Positions 1-8,944 of a stretch of 64,000 nucleotides of DNA are shown here, one piece after another. Both the position numbers and the translations under genes were made by a program. The first letter of the stretch is position 1. The number at the start of each line of letters is the position of its first letter. Where the stretch lies: NCBI RefSeq assembly GCF_001639145.1, contig NZ_LROY01000001.1:622501-686500 (forward strand), in the 5' to 3' direction. Source of the stretch: Microbulbifer sp. Q7 (GTDB lineage: Bacteria; Pseudomonadota; Gammaproteobacteria; Pseudomonadales; Cellvibrionaceae). A model generated the notes under the pieces. It was not told where the DNA came from. It made no database searches and worked only from the letters and a program-made list of their open reading frames with translations.

Positions 1-158
1 GTGCGCGCCGCCTGCATACCGTACTGGAGCGCCTGCTCGAAGAGATCTCTTTCGCCGGCGGCGATGGCAGCACCAATATCACCATTGATGCCGCGTATGT
101 CGACCAGCATCTGGGCGAGCTGAGCAGAGACGAAGACCTCTCGCGCTTTATTCTTTAA
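1..158 (+). CDS. hslU: HslU ATPase, C-terminal end (partial)
   Basis: This is the last 51 codons (frame starting at base 3, stop TAA at 156-158) of a gene that begins left of the window. The peptide [16 protein letters not shown] and the ending DEDLSRFIL are the conserved C-terminus of HslU, the AAA+ unfoldase that feeds substrates to the HslV protease. The terminal hydrophobic tail is the part of HslU known to dock into HslV. The DUF971 gene just downstream is its usual neighbour in pseudomonad-like genomes, which supports the call. Only the C-terminal subdomain can be seen. Confidence 0.93.
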   Translation, partial: ARRLHTVLERLLEEISFAGGDGSTNITIDAAYVDQHLGELSRDEDLSRFIL

Positions 159-180
159 ACATAATCCTGAAATAACCACC

Positions 181-248
181 CGTAGGGTGGATAAGCGCAG
201 CGCATCCACCGCCCCCATGGTAGATGCGCTGCGCTTATCTACCCTACG
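181..248. repeat. Long perfect-looking palindrome (REP/MITE-like)
   Basis: Two 30-base arms (181-210 and 219-248) form an almost perfect inverted repeat around an 8-base centre. The core reads GTAGGGTGGATAAGCGCAGC and its complement. Palindromes of this kind recur between genes in many proteobacteria. No T-tract follows, so it is not a classic terminator, though it could still fold in the hslU 3' end. Only one copy is visible in this window, so its repetitive nature is inferred. Confidence 0.7.
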
Positions 249-271
249 ACGTGCGCATTAGCGGAAACCGA

Positions 272-652
272 ATGTCCCCACCCCAGAAAATCCGTTTGAA
301 TAAAGCCGAAAAAGCTCTGACCCTTGAATACAAGGACTCGGAGTTTGTACTTCCCGCCGAATACCTCCGGGTCTACTCCCCCAGTGCCGAAGTGCGCGGC
401 CACGGTATCGGTGAAGGCACTTTGGTAGAGGGCAAGCTGCATGTCGGCATAGACCGGGTCGCTGCCGCCGGCCGCTATGCCCTGCAGATTTTTTTTGACG
501 ACGGCCACGACAGCGGTATCTACACCTGGGATTACCTGCGCGAACTCTGCGATACCCGCGACGAAAAATGGTCGGCTTATCTGGCGCGCCTGAAAGCGGC
601 CGGCAAGGGCCGTGACCCGGACGAGAGTGCGGTAAAATTCATCGGCGGCTAG
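272..652 (+). CDS. DUF971 family protein
   Basis: A 126-residue cytosolic protein matching the DUF971 family, which corresponds to the N-terminal domain of gamma-butyrobetaine hydroxylase. Typical features are the early LTLEYKDSEFVLPAEYLR segment, the VRGHG motif and the aromatic GIYTWDYLREL segment near residue 95. The open frame extends left into the palindrome at 181-248, but ATG 272 is the better start because everything before it comes from the repeat. It follows hslU, an arrangement common in gammaproteobacteria. Some related proteins have been discussed in iron-sulfur contexts, but no function can be read from this sequence. Confidence 0.85.
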   Translation: MSPPQKIRLNKAEKALTLEYKDSEFVLPAEYLRVYSPSAEVRGHGIGEGTLVEGKLHVGIDRVAAAGRYALQIFFDDGHDSGIYTWDYLRELCDTRDEKWSAYLARLKAAGKGRDPDESAVKFIGG

Positions 653-679
653 CGCCCAACCCATCCCCGTTATTCCCTC

Positions 680-736
680 CTGTCACAAAGCTGTGAACAA
701 TCGGTAACACCCCGGTAACCCTGCGGCGTTTTTAAT
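680..736 (+). promoter_or_regulatory. Tandem PHO boxes (four PhoB half-sites) and -10
   Basis: Four 7-base half-sites start at exactly 11-base intervals: CTGTCAC at 680, CTGTGAA at 691, CGGTAAC at 702 and CGGTAAC at 713. The first pair with its AAAG spacer closely resembles the E. coli PHO box (CTGTCAT, 4-base A-rich spacer, CTGTCAY). A -10-like TTTAAT lies at 731-736, about 11 bases after the last half-site, the spacing seen in PhoB-activated promoters where the PHO box replaces the -35. The site lies just upstream of two alkaline phosphatase genes, which fits phosphate-starvation control. PhoB binding is inferred. Confidence 0.8.
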
Positions 737-775
737 GCGCGCTTCTTTGTGAAATTTGCCAGGGGGGCAAGCACC

Positions 776-2335
776 ATGGGTAAACAGGTTAATCGCGCGC
801 TGCGTATTTTGGCGGCGGGCACAGTGACGGCGATGTCGTCGATTGCGCTCGCGGAGTTGCCGACCTACCAGCAGACCAGTAGCTGGTACGCCAATGGAGA
901 GGCCGCACTAGCGGCCAAGCTGGCGGATACCCGCACCGAAAAATCCGCGAAAAATGTCATTCTGTTTGTGGGCGATGGTATGGGCGTTTCCACACTCACC
1001 GCCGCGCGTATTCTGGATGGTCAGTTGCGCGGCGAGAGCGGCGAGGAAAACCTGCTCTCGTTCGAAGCATTTCCCCATACCGCGCTGATCAAAACCTACA
1101 ACACCAACCAGCAGACCCCGGATTCCGCCGGCACCATGACCGCCATGATGACCGGCGTGAAAACCCGCGCGGGCATGATCAATGTCGACAGCGATGGCTT
1201 GCGTGCCGATTGTGCGGGCGTGGCCGGGAACGAACTCAATACCTTCATCGAGCTGATGGAGGACCAAGGGCGCAGCACCGGCATTGTTTCCACCGCACGC
1301 ATCACCCACGCTACCCCGGCCGCCACCTATGCGCGTTCGCCGGAGCGCAACTGGGAATCCAACGATGGCCTGAGCGAAGAGGCCGTGGCAAATGGCTGCG
1401 TGGATATCGCCGCACAGCTGGTAAGCCTCGATGTGGGCGATGGCATTGATGTGATTCTCGGCGGTGGTCGCCGTCACTTCATCACCACCGACAATGGCGG
1501 CAAGCGCACCGACGGGCGCGACCTCACCGCCGAATGGCGCGATCGCTACAGCGAGCAGCGCGCAGCCTATGTGCAAAGTGGCAGCGAACTGGCGGGCACC
1601 GATCTTGCCAACACCGACAAACTGCTCGGCCTGTTCACTGCCTCCCACATGAGTTACGACGCTGACCGCACCGCACAAGCCAAGGACGAGCCTTCCATCG
1701 CGGAAATGACCGGCCGTGCGATTGAGCTGTTGTCGAAAAATGAACAGGGTTACTTCCTGATGGTGGAATCCGGTCGCATCGATCACGGCCACCACGCGGG
1801 CAGTGCCTACACCGCCCTGCATGACACCATCGCGTTTGCCGAAGCGGTGAAGGCCGCGGCGGAAACGGTGAATCTCGATGACACCCTGATACTGGTGACT
1901 GCCGACCACAGCCATGTGATGACCATTGCCGGCTACGCCACACGCGGCAATCCGATTCTTGGCAAGGTAGAAACCAACGATAGCCACGGCGCGCCCACCG
2001 GTGCGCCCGCACTGGCCAAAGACGACCTGCCCTACACCGCCCTGTCTTATGCCAATGGTCTCGGATTTGCCGATCTGGGCGGCGAAACCAACGCCGATGC
2101 CCGGTATTATCTGTCCGCAGATACAGGCCGCAAGGATCTCACGGCCACCGATACCCAGGCGCCGGGTTTCCATCAGGAGGCCATGGTGCCGCTTGGATCC
2201 GAGTCGCACGCGGGCGAGGACATCACCCTGCACGCCATTGGCGCGGGTGCGCAGCTGGTTCAGGGCACCCTGGAGCAGAACGCGGTATTTCATCTGATGA
2301 TCGGCGCCACCGGGCTGCCGGTCAGCGCAGAATAA
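776..2335 (+). CDS. Alkaline phosphatase, PhoA family (secreted)
   Basis: A periplasmic or secreted phosphomonoesterase of the alkaline phosphatase family, about 519 residues. The N-terminus is a Sec signal peptide ending SSIALA. Visible motifs are VGDGMG with metal ligand Asp67, DSAGT with nucleophile Ser117, ESGRIDHGHHAG and TADHSH metal ligands, and a late SESHAGED histidine. An upstream GTG at 749 is in frame, but ATG 776 has a Shine-Dalgarno (AGGGGG at 761-766) and gives a normal signal peptide, so it is preferred. The gene lies immediately after tandem PHO boxes and 14 bases before a second, similar phosphatase, so the two probably form a Pho-regulon operon. Confidence 0.93.
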   Translation: MGKQVNRALRILAAGTVTAMSSIALAELPTYQQTSSWYANGEAALAAKLADTRTEKSAKNVILFVGDGMGVSTLTAARILDGQLRGESGEENLLSFEAFPHTALIKTYNTNQQTPDSAGTMTAMMTGVKTRAGMINVDSDGLRADCAGVAGNELNTFIELMEDQGRSTGIVSTARITHATPAATYARSPERNWESNDGLSEEAVANGCVDIAAQLVSLDVGDGIDVILGGGRRHFITTDNGGKRTDGRDLTAEWRDRYSEQRAAYVQSGSELAGTDLANTDKLLGLFTASHMSYDADRTAQAKDEPSIAEMTGRAIELLSKNEQGYFLMVESGRIDHGHHAGSAYTALHDTIAFAEAVKAAAETVNLDDTLILVTADHSHVMTIAGYATRGNPILGKVETNDSHGAPTGAPALAKDDLPYTALSYANGLGFADLGGETNADARYYLSADTGRKDLTATDTQAPGFHQEAMVPLGSESHAGEDITLHAIGAGAQLVQGTLEQNAVFHLMIGATGLPVSAE

Positions 2336-2349
2336 TTTGGGGGTAAACC

Positions 2350-3969
2350 ATGCAACTGAACAAACTTTCCGCCGCCTTTGCGGCGCTTCTCGGACTGACA
2401 CTGGCCGCCTGCAGTGACAACAATTCCACACCGGCGCCGGACGCCCCGGCCCCGCAACCCGAGCCAGAAGCCCCGGGTCTGGTGCTGCCGGACGCCCAGC
2501 GCAGCAGCGACTGGTACAAAAATGGTGCCGCGGCCATCGCCAGTGCGCGCGATGTGACGATCAACAACGACCGCGGTGCGGCCAGGAATGTCATCCTGTT
2601 TGTGGGCGATGGCATGGGTATCTCTACGGTCACCGCCGCGCGCATTCTCGCCGGGCAGTTACAGGGCCAGAGTGGTGAGGAATACCAGCTCAGCTTCGAG
2701 AAAATGCCGTTTGCGGGCCTGATCAAAACCTACAACACCAACCAGCAGACCCCGGACTCTGCGGGTACCGCCACCGCTATGGTCACCGGCGTAAAAACCA
2801 AGGCCGGCGTGCTGAATGTGGATGAAACGGTGGCGCGCGGCGATTGCGCTGGCAGCTTGCAGCGACCACTCACCACCGCGCTGGAGCTGGCGGAAGGCCT
2901 AGGCAAGAGCACCGGTATCGTGAGCACCGCGCGCATCACCCACGCCACCCCTGCCGCCACCTACGCCAAGGTGCCGGAGCGCGGTTGGGAATACGCGGCG
3001 CCGGAAGGCTGTAAGGATATTGCCACGCAGCTGGTGGAGCTGGCCGCCGGCGATGGGATCGACGTTGTGATGGGCGGCGGCCGCCGCAGTTTCCTGCCCG
3101 CCGAGGTCACCGATCTCGAGGGAAAAGCCGGACGCCGCACCGACGGGGTCAACCTGATCGACGCGTGGAAGGCGCGCTACAACGACGGTGTGACCAATGC
3201 GCGGTATATCGAGGATCAGTCCGGTTTCGATGGAATAGAGGTGGCCAGTACCGACAAGTTGCTGGGCCTGTTTGAAAGTTCACACATGCGCTACGAGGAA
3301 GACCGCGACAACGATGTGGCCGGCGAACCCTCCCTGTCGCAAATGACCGGCAAGGCCATCGAGTTGCTGAGCAATAACGAAAACGGCTATTTCATGATGG
3401 TGGAATCGGGCCGTATCGACCACGGTCACCATGCCGGCAGTGCCTACAGCGCGCTCACCGACGCAGTGGAAATGGCGAAAGCGGTGCAGGTGGCGATGGA
3501 CAACACCAGTGCGGAAGACACCCTGATCGTGGTGACCGCCGACCACAGCCACGTAATGACCATTGCCGGTTACCCCACCCGCGGCAATCCGATTCTGGGC
3601 AAAGTCGTGAACAACGACAGCCGCGGCCAGCCGGAAGCCGGTGTGGCGCTCGCCGCCGACGGCCTGCCCTACACCACCATCACCTATGCCAACGGCCTCG
3701 GCCACGCACACTATGGTGCCAGCACCGATGCAGACGACCGCTACGAAGACCCGATCAGCGCCGGCCGTCAGGACATCAGCGCCAGCGACACCGAATCAGC
3801 CGGCTACCACCAGGAGGCCTTGGTGCCGCTGGGCAGCGAAACCCATGGCGGTGAAGACGTCGGCGTCTGGGCGCGCGGTCCCGGCGCACACCTGCTGTCT
3901 GGCACCAACGAGCAGAGCTTTATCTTTCATGTGATGGCGCATTCCGGCGGTTTGCTTGGCGCTGAGTAA
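2350..3969 (+). CDS. Alkaline phosphatase, PhoA family (lipoprotein)
   Basis: A 539-residue paralogue of the preceding phosphatase. Its signal peptide carries a lipobox (LTLAAC, Cys21) followed by a Pro/Ala-rich linker, so this copy should be membrane-anchored while the first is soluble. Catalytic motifs are intact: VGDGMG (Asp87), DSAGT (nucleophile Ser137), ESGRIDHGHHAG, TADHSH and SETHGGED. A GGGGGT ribosome site precedes ATG 2350. It shares the PHO-box promoter of the first gene by position and ends just before a rho-independent terminator. Pairing of a free and a tethered enzyme suggests scavenging at two distances from the cell; this is inference. Confidence 0.93.
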   Translation: MQLNKLSAAFAALLGLTLAACSDNNSTPAPDAPAPQPEPEAPGLVLPDAQRSSDWYKNGAAAIASARDVTINNDRGAARNVILFVGDGMGISTVTAARILAGQLQGQSGEEYQLSFEKMPFAGLIKTYNTNQQTPDSAGTATAMVTGVKTKAGVLNVDETVARGDCAGSLQRPLTTALELAEGLGKSTGIVSTARITHATPAATYAKVPERGWEYAAPEGCKDIATQLVELAAGDGIDVVMGGGRRSFLPAEVTDLEGKAGRRTDGVNLIDAWKARYNDGVTNARYIEDQSGFDGIEVASTDKLLGLFESSHMRYEEDRDNDVAGEPSLSQMTGKAIELLSNNENGYFMMVESGRIDHGHHAGSAYSALTDAVEMAKAVQVAMDNTSAEDTLIVVTADHSHVMTIAGYPTRGNPILGKVVNNDSRGQPEAGVALAADGLPYTTITYANGLGHAHYGASTDADDRYEDPISAGRQDISASDTESAGYHQEALVPLGSETHGGEDVGVWARGPGAHLLSGTNEQSFIFHVMAHSGGLLGAE

Positions 3970-4017
3970 ATCTGCGGCCAATAAAAAAGCCGCACCCAGG
4001 GGGGCGGCTATCAAGAG

Positions 4018-4041
4018 AGACCCCGAAGGGTCTTTTTTTTT
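4018..4041 (+). terminator. Rho-independent terminator after phosphatase pair
   Basis: A six-pair stem AGACCC/GGGTCT with loop CGAA (4018-4033) is followed by a run of nine T. A second small stem, GCCGC/GCGGC, lies just before it at about 3989-4008. The site ends the plus-strand phosphatase operon, 45 bases before the convergent receptor gene's stop. Confidence 0.85.
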
Positions 4042-4084
4042 GTGGCTGCGGATGTGGATGCAGCCAAGATCAAGAGTTAGCTAA

Positions 4085-6967
4085 TTAGAAGGTGTAATTC
4101 GCACCTACGTAGAAGCTACGACCCATAGTGTCGTACATGCCGGAGCCACCACCGGTACCGGTCAGGTATGCGGGGGGAGCCTTGTCGCCCAGGTTATTTA
4201 CACCGCCGAACACTTCCAGGGTGTCTTGGTACAGCCAGCTGGTGCGCAGGCTGTTGTAACGTACTTCACCGGTGACGGGGGGGGCAGCGTATTCACCAGT
4301 TTCCTGACCGATGTCATACAGTGCCTGGTCGCCGATGTAGCGATGCCCCCAGTTCACGGACAGATCACCGTAGCGGTAGGTGACGTTCATGTTGTAGGCA
4401 TCTTCCGGGTCACCCAGCTCGCCAGCGATCGGGTCAACGCTATCGGGCTCGTTCTGGAAGGAGTAGTCGTCACGTTCCAGCAGGCGAGTGCCCTGTACGC
4501 TCAGGGTCAGGCTGCCCAGTTCAGATTGGAACAGGTCGGCCAGAGCCAACTCGTAACGCAACTCGTAATCCACACCGCGGGCGGTGAGTTTGGAGGCGTT
4601 GAGTGCAGAGCTGGTCAGGGAGGTCAGATCGCCGTTGGCGGCGCGCTCGATATTGCCACAGAAGGCGTTATCGATAGAGGCTCCGTCAACACACTTGTCC
4701 AGAATAGTCTGGCCACCGTAGTAGGAAATCGCATCTTCAATTTCGATGTCCCAGTAGTCCACAGTCAGTGTCAGACCATCGGCGAAGCGAGGAGTGATCA
4801 CCATACCGTAGGTTAGGGTGGTAGCGGTTTCTTCCTGAAGACCAGGGTTGCCACCGCTGAATCCACCGAGAGTCGGGCCGCCATTCCACGGTGAAACATA
4901 GTCAGGGCTCAGGCCGAGCGCCGCGCAGTTTGCTGCACGATTGGCGCGTACTGCTGGGTCCTCAGGGCTGCCAATCTCACGGTAGTCGCAAGGGTCATTG
5001 ACGTTGTAGAAATTTTCACCCAGCGGTGCGAAAAGTTCGTCGATATTTGGCGCGCGAACCGCTTGCGAGGAAGTGGCACGAATGCGCACATCGTCGACAA
5101 TGGTCCAATCCAGTCCAGCCTTCCATGCCCCTGTGCTACCCACGGTCGAGTAGTCGGCGGCGCGGTAAGCCGTATCGAAAACAAGGCTCTGTACACCGGG
5201 TAGGCCGGAAACCAGCGGTGCAGAAAGTTCCACAAAAGCTTCGGTTACGTCGTACTCGCCATCGGTAGAGGCCAGCGCGTTCATGAAGGTATCACCATTT
5301 TTGATGATTTCATCAAAGTCCACGAAGCTGGTTTCTTCGCGATATTCAAAACCACCCACTACGGACAACGGACCTGCTGGCAGATCAATCAGGTCGCCGG
5401 TGACGAAGCCTGAAGCGACGGTCTGAGTCATTTTTTCTTCAGAGCCAGTGTCGTCCAGCATGACCCAGTCGACAGCCTCTTGGGAATTGAGACCGAAACC
5501 AAACATATTCAGCGGCAAACAGCCAGCGGCGCGGGCATCAGCATCCGCACAGACAATTTCACCGTCGAGTTCGACCGCATCGATTGCTTGGTTGAAGCGC
5601 TCATTGTAACGGTTGTTCACGTAGAAAATATCGGCGTTGTATTCGCCGTAAACCAGGCTGGCCTCATAGCTCCAGCTGCCGCCCAGGTCGCCCTTCAGGC
5701 CGGTGACAAAGCGCATGGTTTCACGCTCGGCGAGGTCGCCGCGGTAACCCAGGTCGGAATGCATACGGTACATGCCGAAGGCGGGAATGCCATCGGCAAC
5801 CAGGCGGTCCGAAAGGTCTTTGTCCAGGAACGGGTTGGTAGACGAGTAGCCATTGTAGCTAAAGCTAGCCTGCCCCCAGCTTTCCGCTTCATGGGAAACG
5901 TATTTCGCTTCCCCAAACAACTGCATGGAGTCGGAAATGTCAAAGTGGCCCTTAACGAAAACGTTCGCTGTTTCCATGCGGGGGTACATCTGGTACTGGC
6001 CTACAAAGGCGTAGCCATCACCGCCAGAGCAGCGGCCGTTGATATCGCAAATATCGCCGGGAATGACCGGGCGTGCGGTACCATCGTCATTGAACGTGTA
6101 ATCGCCGTATGGAAGGAAAGCGATACCATTGTCACTGATGAAGGGGATACGGTAATCCTCGACCACGATACGATCGGGAATACCATCCCCGCGGATCACG
6201 GTTCCGGTTTCGGGGTCGATGTTGTCCGGGTTCACCAATGTGCCGTAGCCCTTGGTAATCCAGTCGCGTTCGGTACCGTACACGTCACCGCGAGTGGTGT
6301 GCTGAACGCTACCGGCAATATTGGCGCGGCCATCGAACAGGTTTTTACCAAAAGTGACGGAGAGTTCCGTAGTTTCAGCACCACCGCGCTCGGTGTCGCT
6401 ACCGAATGCGCTTATCTTCACGCCTTCGAAGTCGTCCTTCAGAATGAAGTTGACTACGCCGGAAACCGCGTCTGCGCCGTAAATGGCGGAAGCGCCGCCG
6501 GTGATGACATCAACGCGCTCAACCAGGTCTTCCGGGATTGTGTTTACGTCAACCGCGGAGGTGCCGACAGAAGAGGATATATGGCGACGGCCATCCTGCA
6601 GTACCAGGGTGCGAGAGGTGCCCAGGCCGCGCAGGTCTAGCAGGTTCAGGCCCACAGTGCCGATAAATCGACCGGAGTTTTGCCCGGAGAAAGTGGAGCG
6701 CAACGCGGGCATGGTGTTCAGGAAGTCGCCCAAGTTGGTTTCGCCACTGAGGCTGATATCTTCGGCGGTCAGCGTGGTGACCGGTGTTGCGCTGACAGCG
6801 TTTGGACGCGCGATACGAGAGCCGGTAACCGTGACCTGCTCGATGGTGCTGTCGTCGATTGTGGAAGCGTCTACAACTTGGGTATCTTCCTGCGCAAATG
6901 CAGGAGTGATGCCAACGGTCGCCAGAATAGCGCCACGGATGGCCATGGAGAGTGTGTTGCCTTTCAT
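4085..6967 (-). CDS. TonB-dependent outer-membrane receptor
   Basis: A 960-residue TonB-dependent receptor. It has a Sec signal peptide ending TPAFA, a TonB-box-like segment around IEQVTVTGSRI (near residue 45), a plug domain with the typical GASAIYGADAVSGVVNFILK, and a long 22-strand-type barrel ending in Phe (YVGANYTF). The frame is open to a TTG at 6985, but ATG 6967 has a strong GGGGGG ribosome site and is preferred. Such receptors import large or scarce substrates (siderophores, vitamins, oligosaccharides, peptides) using the proton motive force. The plug style is common in carbohydrate or peptide receptors of marine bacteria, but the substrate cannot be assigned. The gene stands alone on its strand. 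Confidence 0.93.
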   Translation of the reverse strand: MKGNTLSMAIRGAILATVGITPAFAQEDTQVVDASTIDDSTIEQVTVTGSRIARPNAVSATPVTTLTAEDISLSGETNLGDFLNTMPALRSTFSGQNSGRFIGTVGLNLLDLRGLGTSRTLVLQDGRRHISSSVGTSAVDVNTIPEDLVERVDVITGGASAIYGADAVSGVVNFILKDDFEGVKISAFGSDTERGGAETTELSVTFGKNLFDGRANIAGSVQHTTRGDVYGTERDWITKGYGTLVNPDNIDPETGTVIRGDGIPDRIVVEDYRIPFISDNGIAFLPYGDYTFNDDGTARPVIPGDICDINGRCSGGDGYAFVGQYQMYPRMETANVFVKGHFDISDSMQLFGEAKYVSHEAESWGQASFSYNGYSSTNPFLDKDLSDRLVADGIPAFGMYRMHSDLGYRGDLAERETMRFVTGLKGDLGGSWSYEASLVYGEYNADIFYVNNRYNERFNQAIDAVELDGEIVCADADARAAGCLPLNMFGFGLNSQEAVDWVMLDDTGSEEKMTQTVASGFVTGDLIDLPAGPLSVVGGFEYREETSFVDFDEIIKNGDTFMNALASTDGEYDVTEAFVELSAPLVSGLPGVQSLVFDTAYRAADYSTVGSTGAWKAGLDWTIVDDVRIRATSSQAVRAPNIDELFAPLGENFYNVNDPCDYREIGSPEDPAVRANRAANCAALGLSPDYVSPWNGGPTLGGFSGGNPGLQEETATTLTYGMVITPRFADGLTLTVDYWDIEIEDAISYYGGQTILDKCVDGASIDNAFCGNIERAANGDLTSLTSSALNASKLTARGVDYELRYELALADLFQSELGSLTLSVQGTRLLERDDYSFQNEPDSVDPIAGELGDPEDAYNMNVTYRYGDLSVNWGHRYIGDQALYDIGQETGEYAAPPVTGEVRYNSLRTSWLYQDTLEVFGGVNNLGDKAPPAYLTGTGGGSGMYDTMGRSFYVGANYTF

Positions 6968-7306
6968 ATTGTTATTCCCCCCCAAAGGGTGCTCGTTTCT
7001 TGGTCAGAAAGTCGGCATTAGAGTTTTATGCCGTAGGACTGTAACGAATGGGAGGAAAGTGCCCTCATAAAGGTTTTTGGCAAAATTAAATATTTTTTGT
7101 TTCAGGTGAAACTTTAATAAACATTGCGCCAAAAAGGGGCTAAATGGCTTTCAGTGCTAATTGCCGAGCGTGCTTGACTAAATAGTCGGCAATCCGGCTT
7201 GCACCGGGGCCGTATGGCATCGCCTGATGCAAATTACCTTATGCATATCCCATTCCAAATAGCCCCATGTACAATACCGAACTGAATTCGGTACAGCAGG
7301 CGCAAG
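6968..7306. other. Divergent intergenic region, receptor / ubiE
   Basis: No gene is seen. The stretch 7075-7125 is AT-rich and probably holds the minus-strand receptor promoter. Three short dyads are visible: CGGCAT/ATGCCG (7013-7033), TTGCCGA/TCGGCAA (7161-7192) and TACCGAA/TTCGGTA (7275-7293). The last ends 13 bases before the ubiE ATG and could be an operator or mRNA hairpin. None matches a regulator I can name. Confidence 0.4.
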
Positions 7307-8056
7307 ATGACGGAACGCAAGACCACCCATTTCGGTTACCAGCAGGTGCCGGTTGAAGAGAAGGCCGGGCGCGTGGCGGATGTGTTTCACTCCGTGGCGG
7401 CGCGCTACGATGTGATGAACGATCTGATGTCCGGTGGCGTTCACCGCCTGTGGAAGCGTTTCACCATCGAGCTTTCTGCGGCGCGTCCGGGGCAGACCAT
7501 TCTGGATATCGCCGGCGGTACCGGGGATCTCACGGCGCGCTTTTCCCGTATTGTGGGCCCTACCGGCAAGGTGGTGTTGGCAGATATCAACGAGTCGATG
7601 CTGAAAGTCGGCCGCGATCGTTTGCTGGATCGCGGTATTGCGGGCAATGTGGAGACGGTACAGGCAGATGCCCAGTACCTGCCGTTCCCGGACAATACTT
7701 TTGATTGCATTACCATCGCCTTCGGCCTGCGCAACGTCACCGATAAGGATCTGGCGCTGCGTTCGATGCTGCGGGTGCTGAAGCCCGGTGGCCGCCTGTT
7801 GGTGCTGGAGTTTTCCAAGCCGCAGTCGAAGCTGCTGGAGAAGGTCTACGATCAATACTCGTTCCGCCTGTTGCCGTTTATGGGCAAGCTGGTGGCGGAC
7901 GATGCAGACAGCTACCGCTACCTGGCCGAGAGCATCCGCATGCATCCGGATCAGCAGACCCTGAAAGACATGATGGGCGAGGCCGGTTTTGTGGACTGCG
8001 AATACCACAACATGACCGGTGGCATTGTGGCCCTGCACAAGGGCATCAAGCCCTAA
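7307..8056 (+). CDS. ubiE: Ubiquinone/menaquinone C-methyltransferase
   Basis: A 249-residue SAM-dependent methyltransferase that methylates the benzoquinol ring in ubiquinone (and menaquinone) synthesis. The class I SAM-binding motif [14 protein letters not shown] lies near residue 65, followed by [19 protein letters not shown] and the C-terminal GGIVALHKG typical of UbiE. The length matches E. coli UbiE (251). ATG 7307 gives the canonical start. It heads the order ubiE–ubiJ–ubiB conserved in gammaproteobacteria, here interrupted by a palindromic element between ubiE and ubiJ. Confidence 0.97.
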   Translation: MTERKTTHFGYQQVPVEEKAGRVADVFHSVAARYDVMNDLMSGGVHRLWKRFTIELSAARPGQTILDIAGGTGDLTARFSRIVGPTGKVVLADINESMLKVGRDRLLDRGIAGNVETVQADAQYLPFPDNTFDCITIAFGLRNVTDKDLALRSMLRVLKPGGRLLVLEFSKPQSKLLEKVYDQYSFRLLPFMGKLVADDADSYRYLAESIRMHPDQQTLKDMMGEAGFVDCEYHNMTGGIVALHKGIKP

Positions 8057-8094
8057 CGCTTGGGCTTCGGTCCTTGTCCCGTGGCGCCGCCGCT

Positions 8095-8189
8095 ACCGGT
8101 GTCTGTTTACGGGACACGCCGTAAACCCATCCATGGGGGCTCGGCTGCGGCCATCCAGGCCGCAGACGGTCCCGCAAACAGACCCCGGT
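8095..8189. repeat. Nested imperfect palindrome between ubiE and ubiJ
   Basis: Outer arms of 21 bases (8095-8115 and 8169-8189) are near-complementary (ACCGGTGTCTGTTTACGGGAC with GTCCCGCAAACAGACCCCGGT). An inner stem CTGCGGCC/GGCCGCAG lies near 8144-8165, and CCCATCCATGGG sits near 8127-8138. The structure resembles mobile intergenic repeats of marine gammaproteobacteria. It fills most of the 221-base gap in an otherwise compact operon. It has no T-tract, so it is more likely an inserted repeat than a terminator. Only one copy is visible here. Confidence 0.65.
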
Positions 8190-8277
8190 ATCGACGCCTT
8201 AGCGTGTGACTTCAGCATTGCAAACACACGATTTAGAAGCACAGCGACGATCCGGACATGGACGATTTCAGAAGATA

Positions 8278-8940
8278 ATGACCGACCCCACCTTCCGCGC
8301 CGGCTTCGATGCCACCCTGGAAACCGCCATCAACACCGCCCTGCGCTATGACCCGGGCAGCCGCGCGCGCCTGGCCAAGCTGGCGGGCAAGGTATTGCGG
8401 GTGGATCTCACCGCGCCTGCGCTGACCCTGTTCCTGGCGATCGATGATGAGGACGGTGAAGAGGGTGGCTATATAGAAGTGCACAGCCGCTGGAGTGGCG
8501 AGGTGACCACGGAGCTGTCCGGCTCTGCGCTGGCCTTTGTGCAATTGCTGAGAAATCGCGACGCGACACCGGCCAAGCTGGGGGTGGAAGTGCGCGGTTC
8601 CAGCGCGCTGCTGGCGGAGTTGCAGGCAATCATGCGGAATCTGGATATCGATTGGGAGGAGCCGCTGGCGAAGCTGATCGGTGATTCTCCCGCGCATCAG
8701 CTGGGTAGCGGGGTGCGCATGGCGGCGAGCTGGCTGAAAGATGCCCTGGGCGCGGCGCCGAAGGCGGGTGCCGAGGCGGTGAGCGAGGAGTGGCGGGTGA
8801 CGCCGCCGCAGGCGCAGTTTGAGGCGTTTGCGGAAGATGTGGCGGAATTTGCCCAGGGGGTGGACCGGCTGGAGGCGCGCATTGATATTCTGCGTCGCAA
8901 GCTGGAGCGCCGGAACCAGCCAGACGGTGAGGGTAAGTAG
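8278..8940 (+). CDS. ubiJ: Ubiquinone biosynthesis accessory factor UbiJ
   Basis: A 220-residue SCP2-domain protein. UbiJ binds hydrophobic quinone intermediates and scaffolds the soluble Ubi complex in the aerobic pathway. The N-terminal two thirds look like an SCP2 lipid-binding fold. The C-terminus (VDRLEARIDILRRKLERR) is a helical coiled-coil-like tail typical of UbiJ. The frame is open to a GTG at 8206, but that extension has no family match, and ATG 8278 (MTDPTFRAGF) is preferred. It ends 4 bases before the ubiB start, so the two are probably translationally coupled. Confidence 0.9.
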   Translation: MTDPTFRAGFDATLETAINTALRYDPGSRARLAKLAGKVLRVDLTAPALTLFLAIDDEDGEEGGYIEVHSRWSGEVTTELSGSALAFVQLLRNRDATPAKLGVEVRGSSALLAELQAIMRNLDIDWEEPLAKLIGDSPAHQLGSGVRMAASWLKDALGAAPKAGAEAVSEEWRVTPPQAQFEAFAEDVAEFAQGVDRLEARIDILRRKLERRNQPDGEGK

Positions 8941-8944
8941 CGGC

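Noticed and set aside
908..2431. Long open frame on the minus strand opposite the first phosphatase gene
   Set aside because: It is antisense to a gene with intact catalytic motifs, has no family features, and arises from GC-rich codon use.
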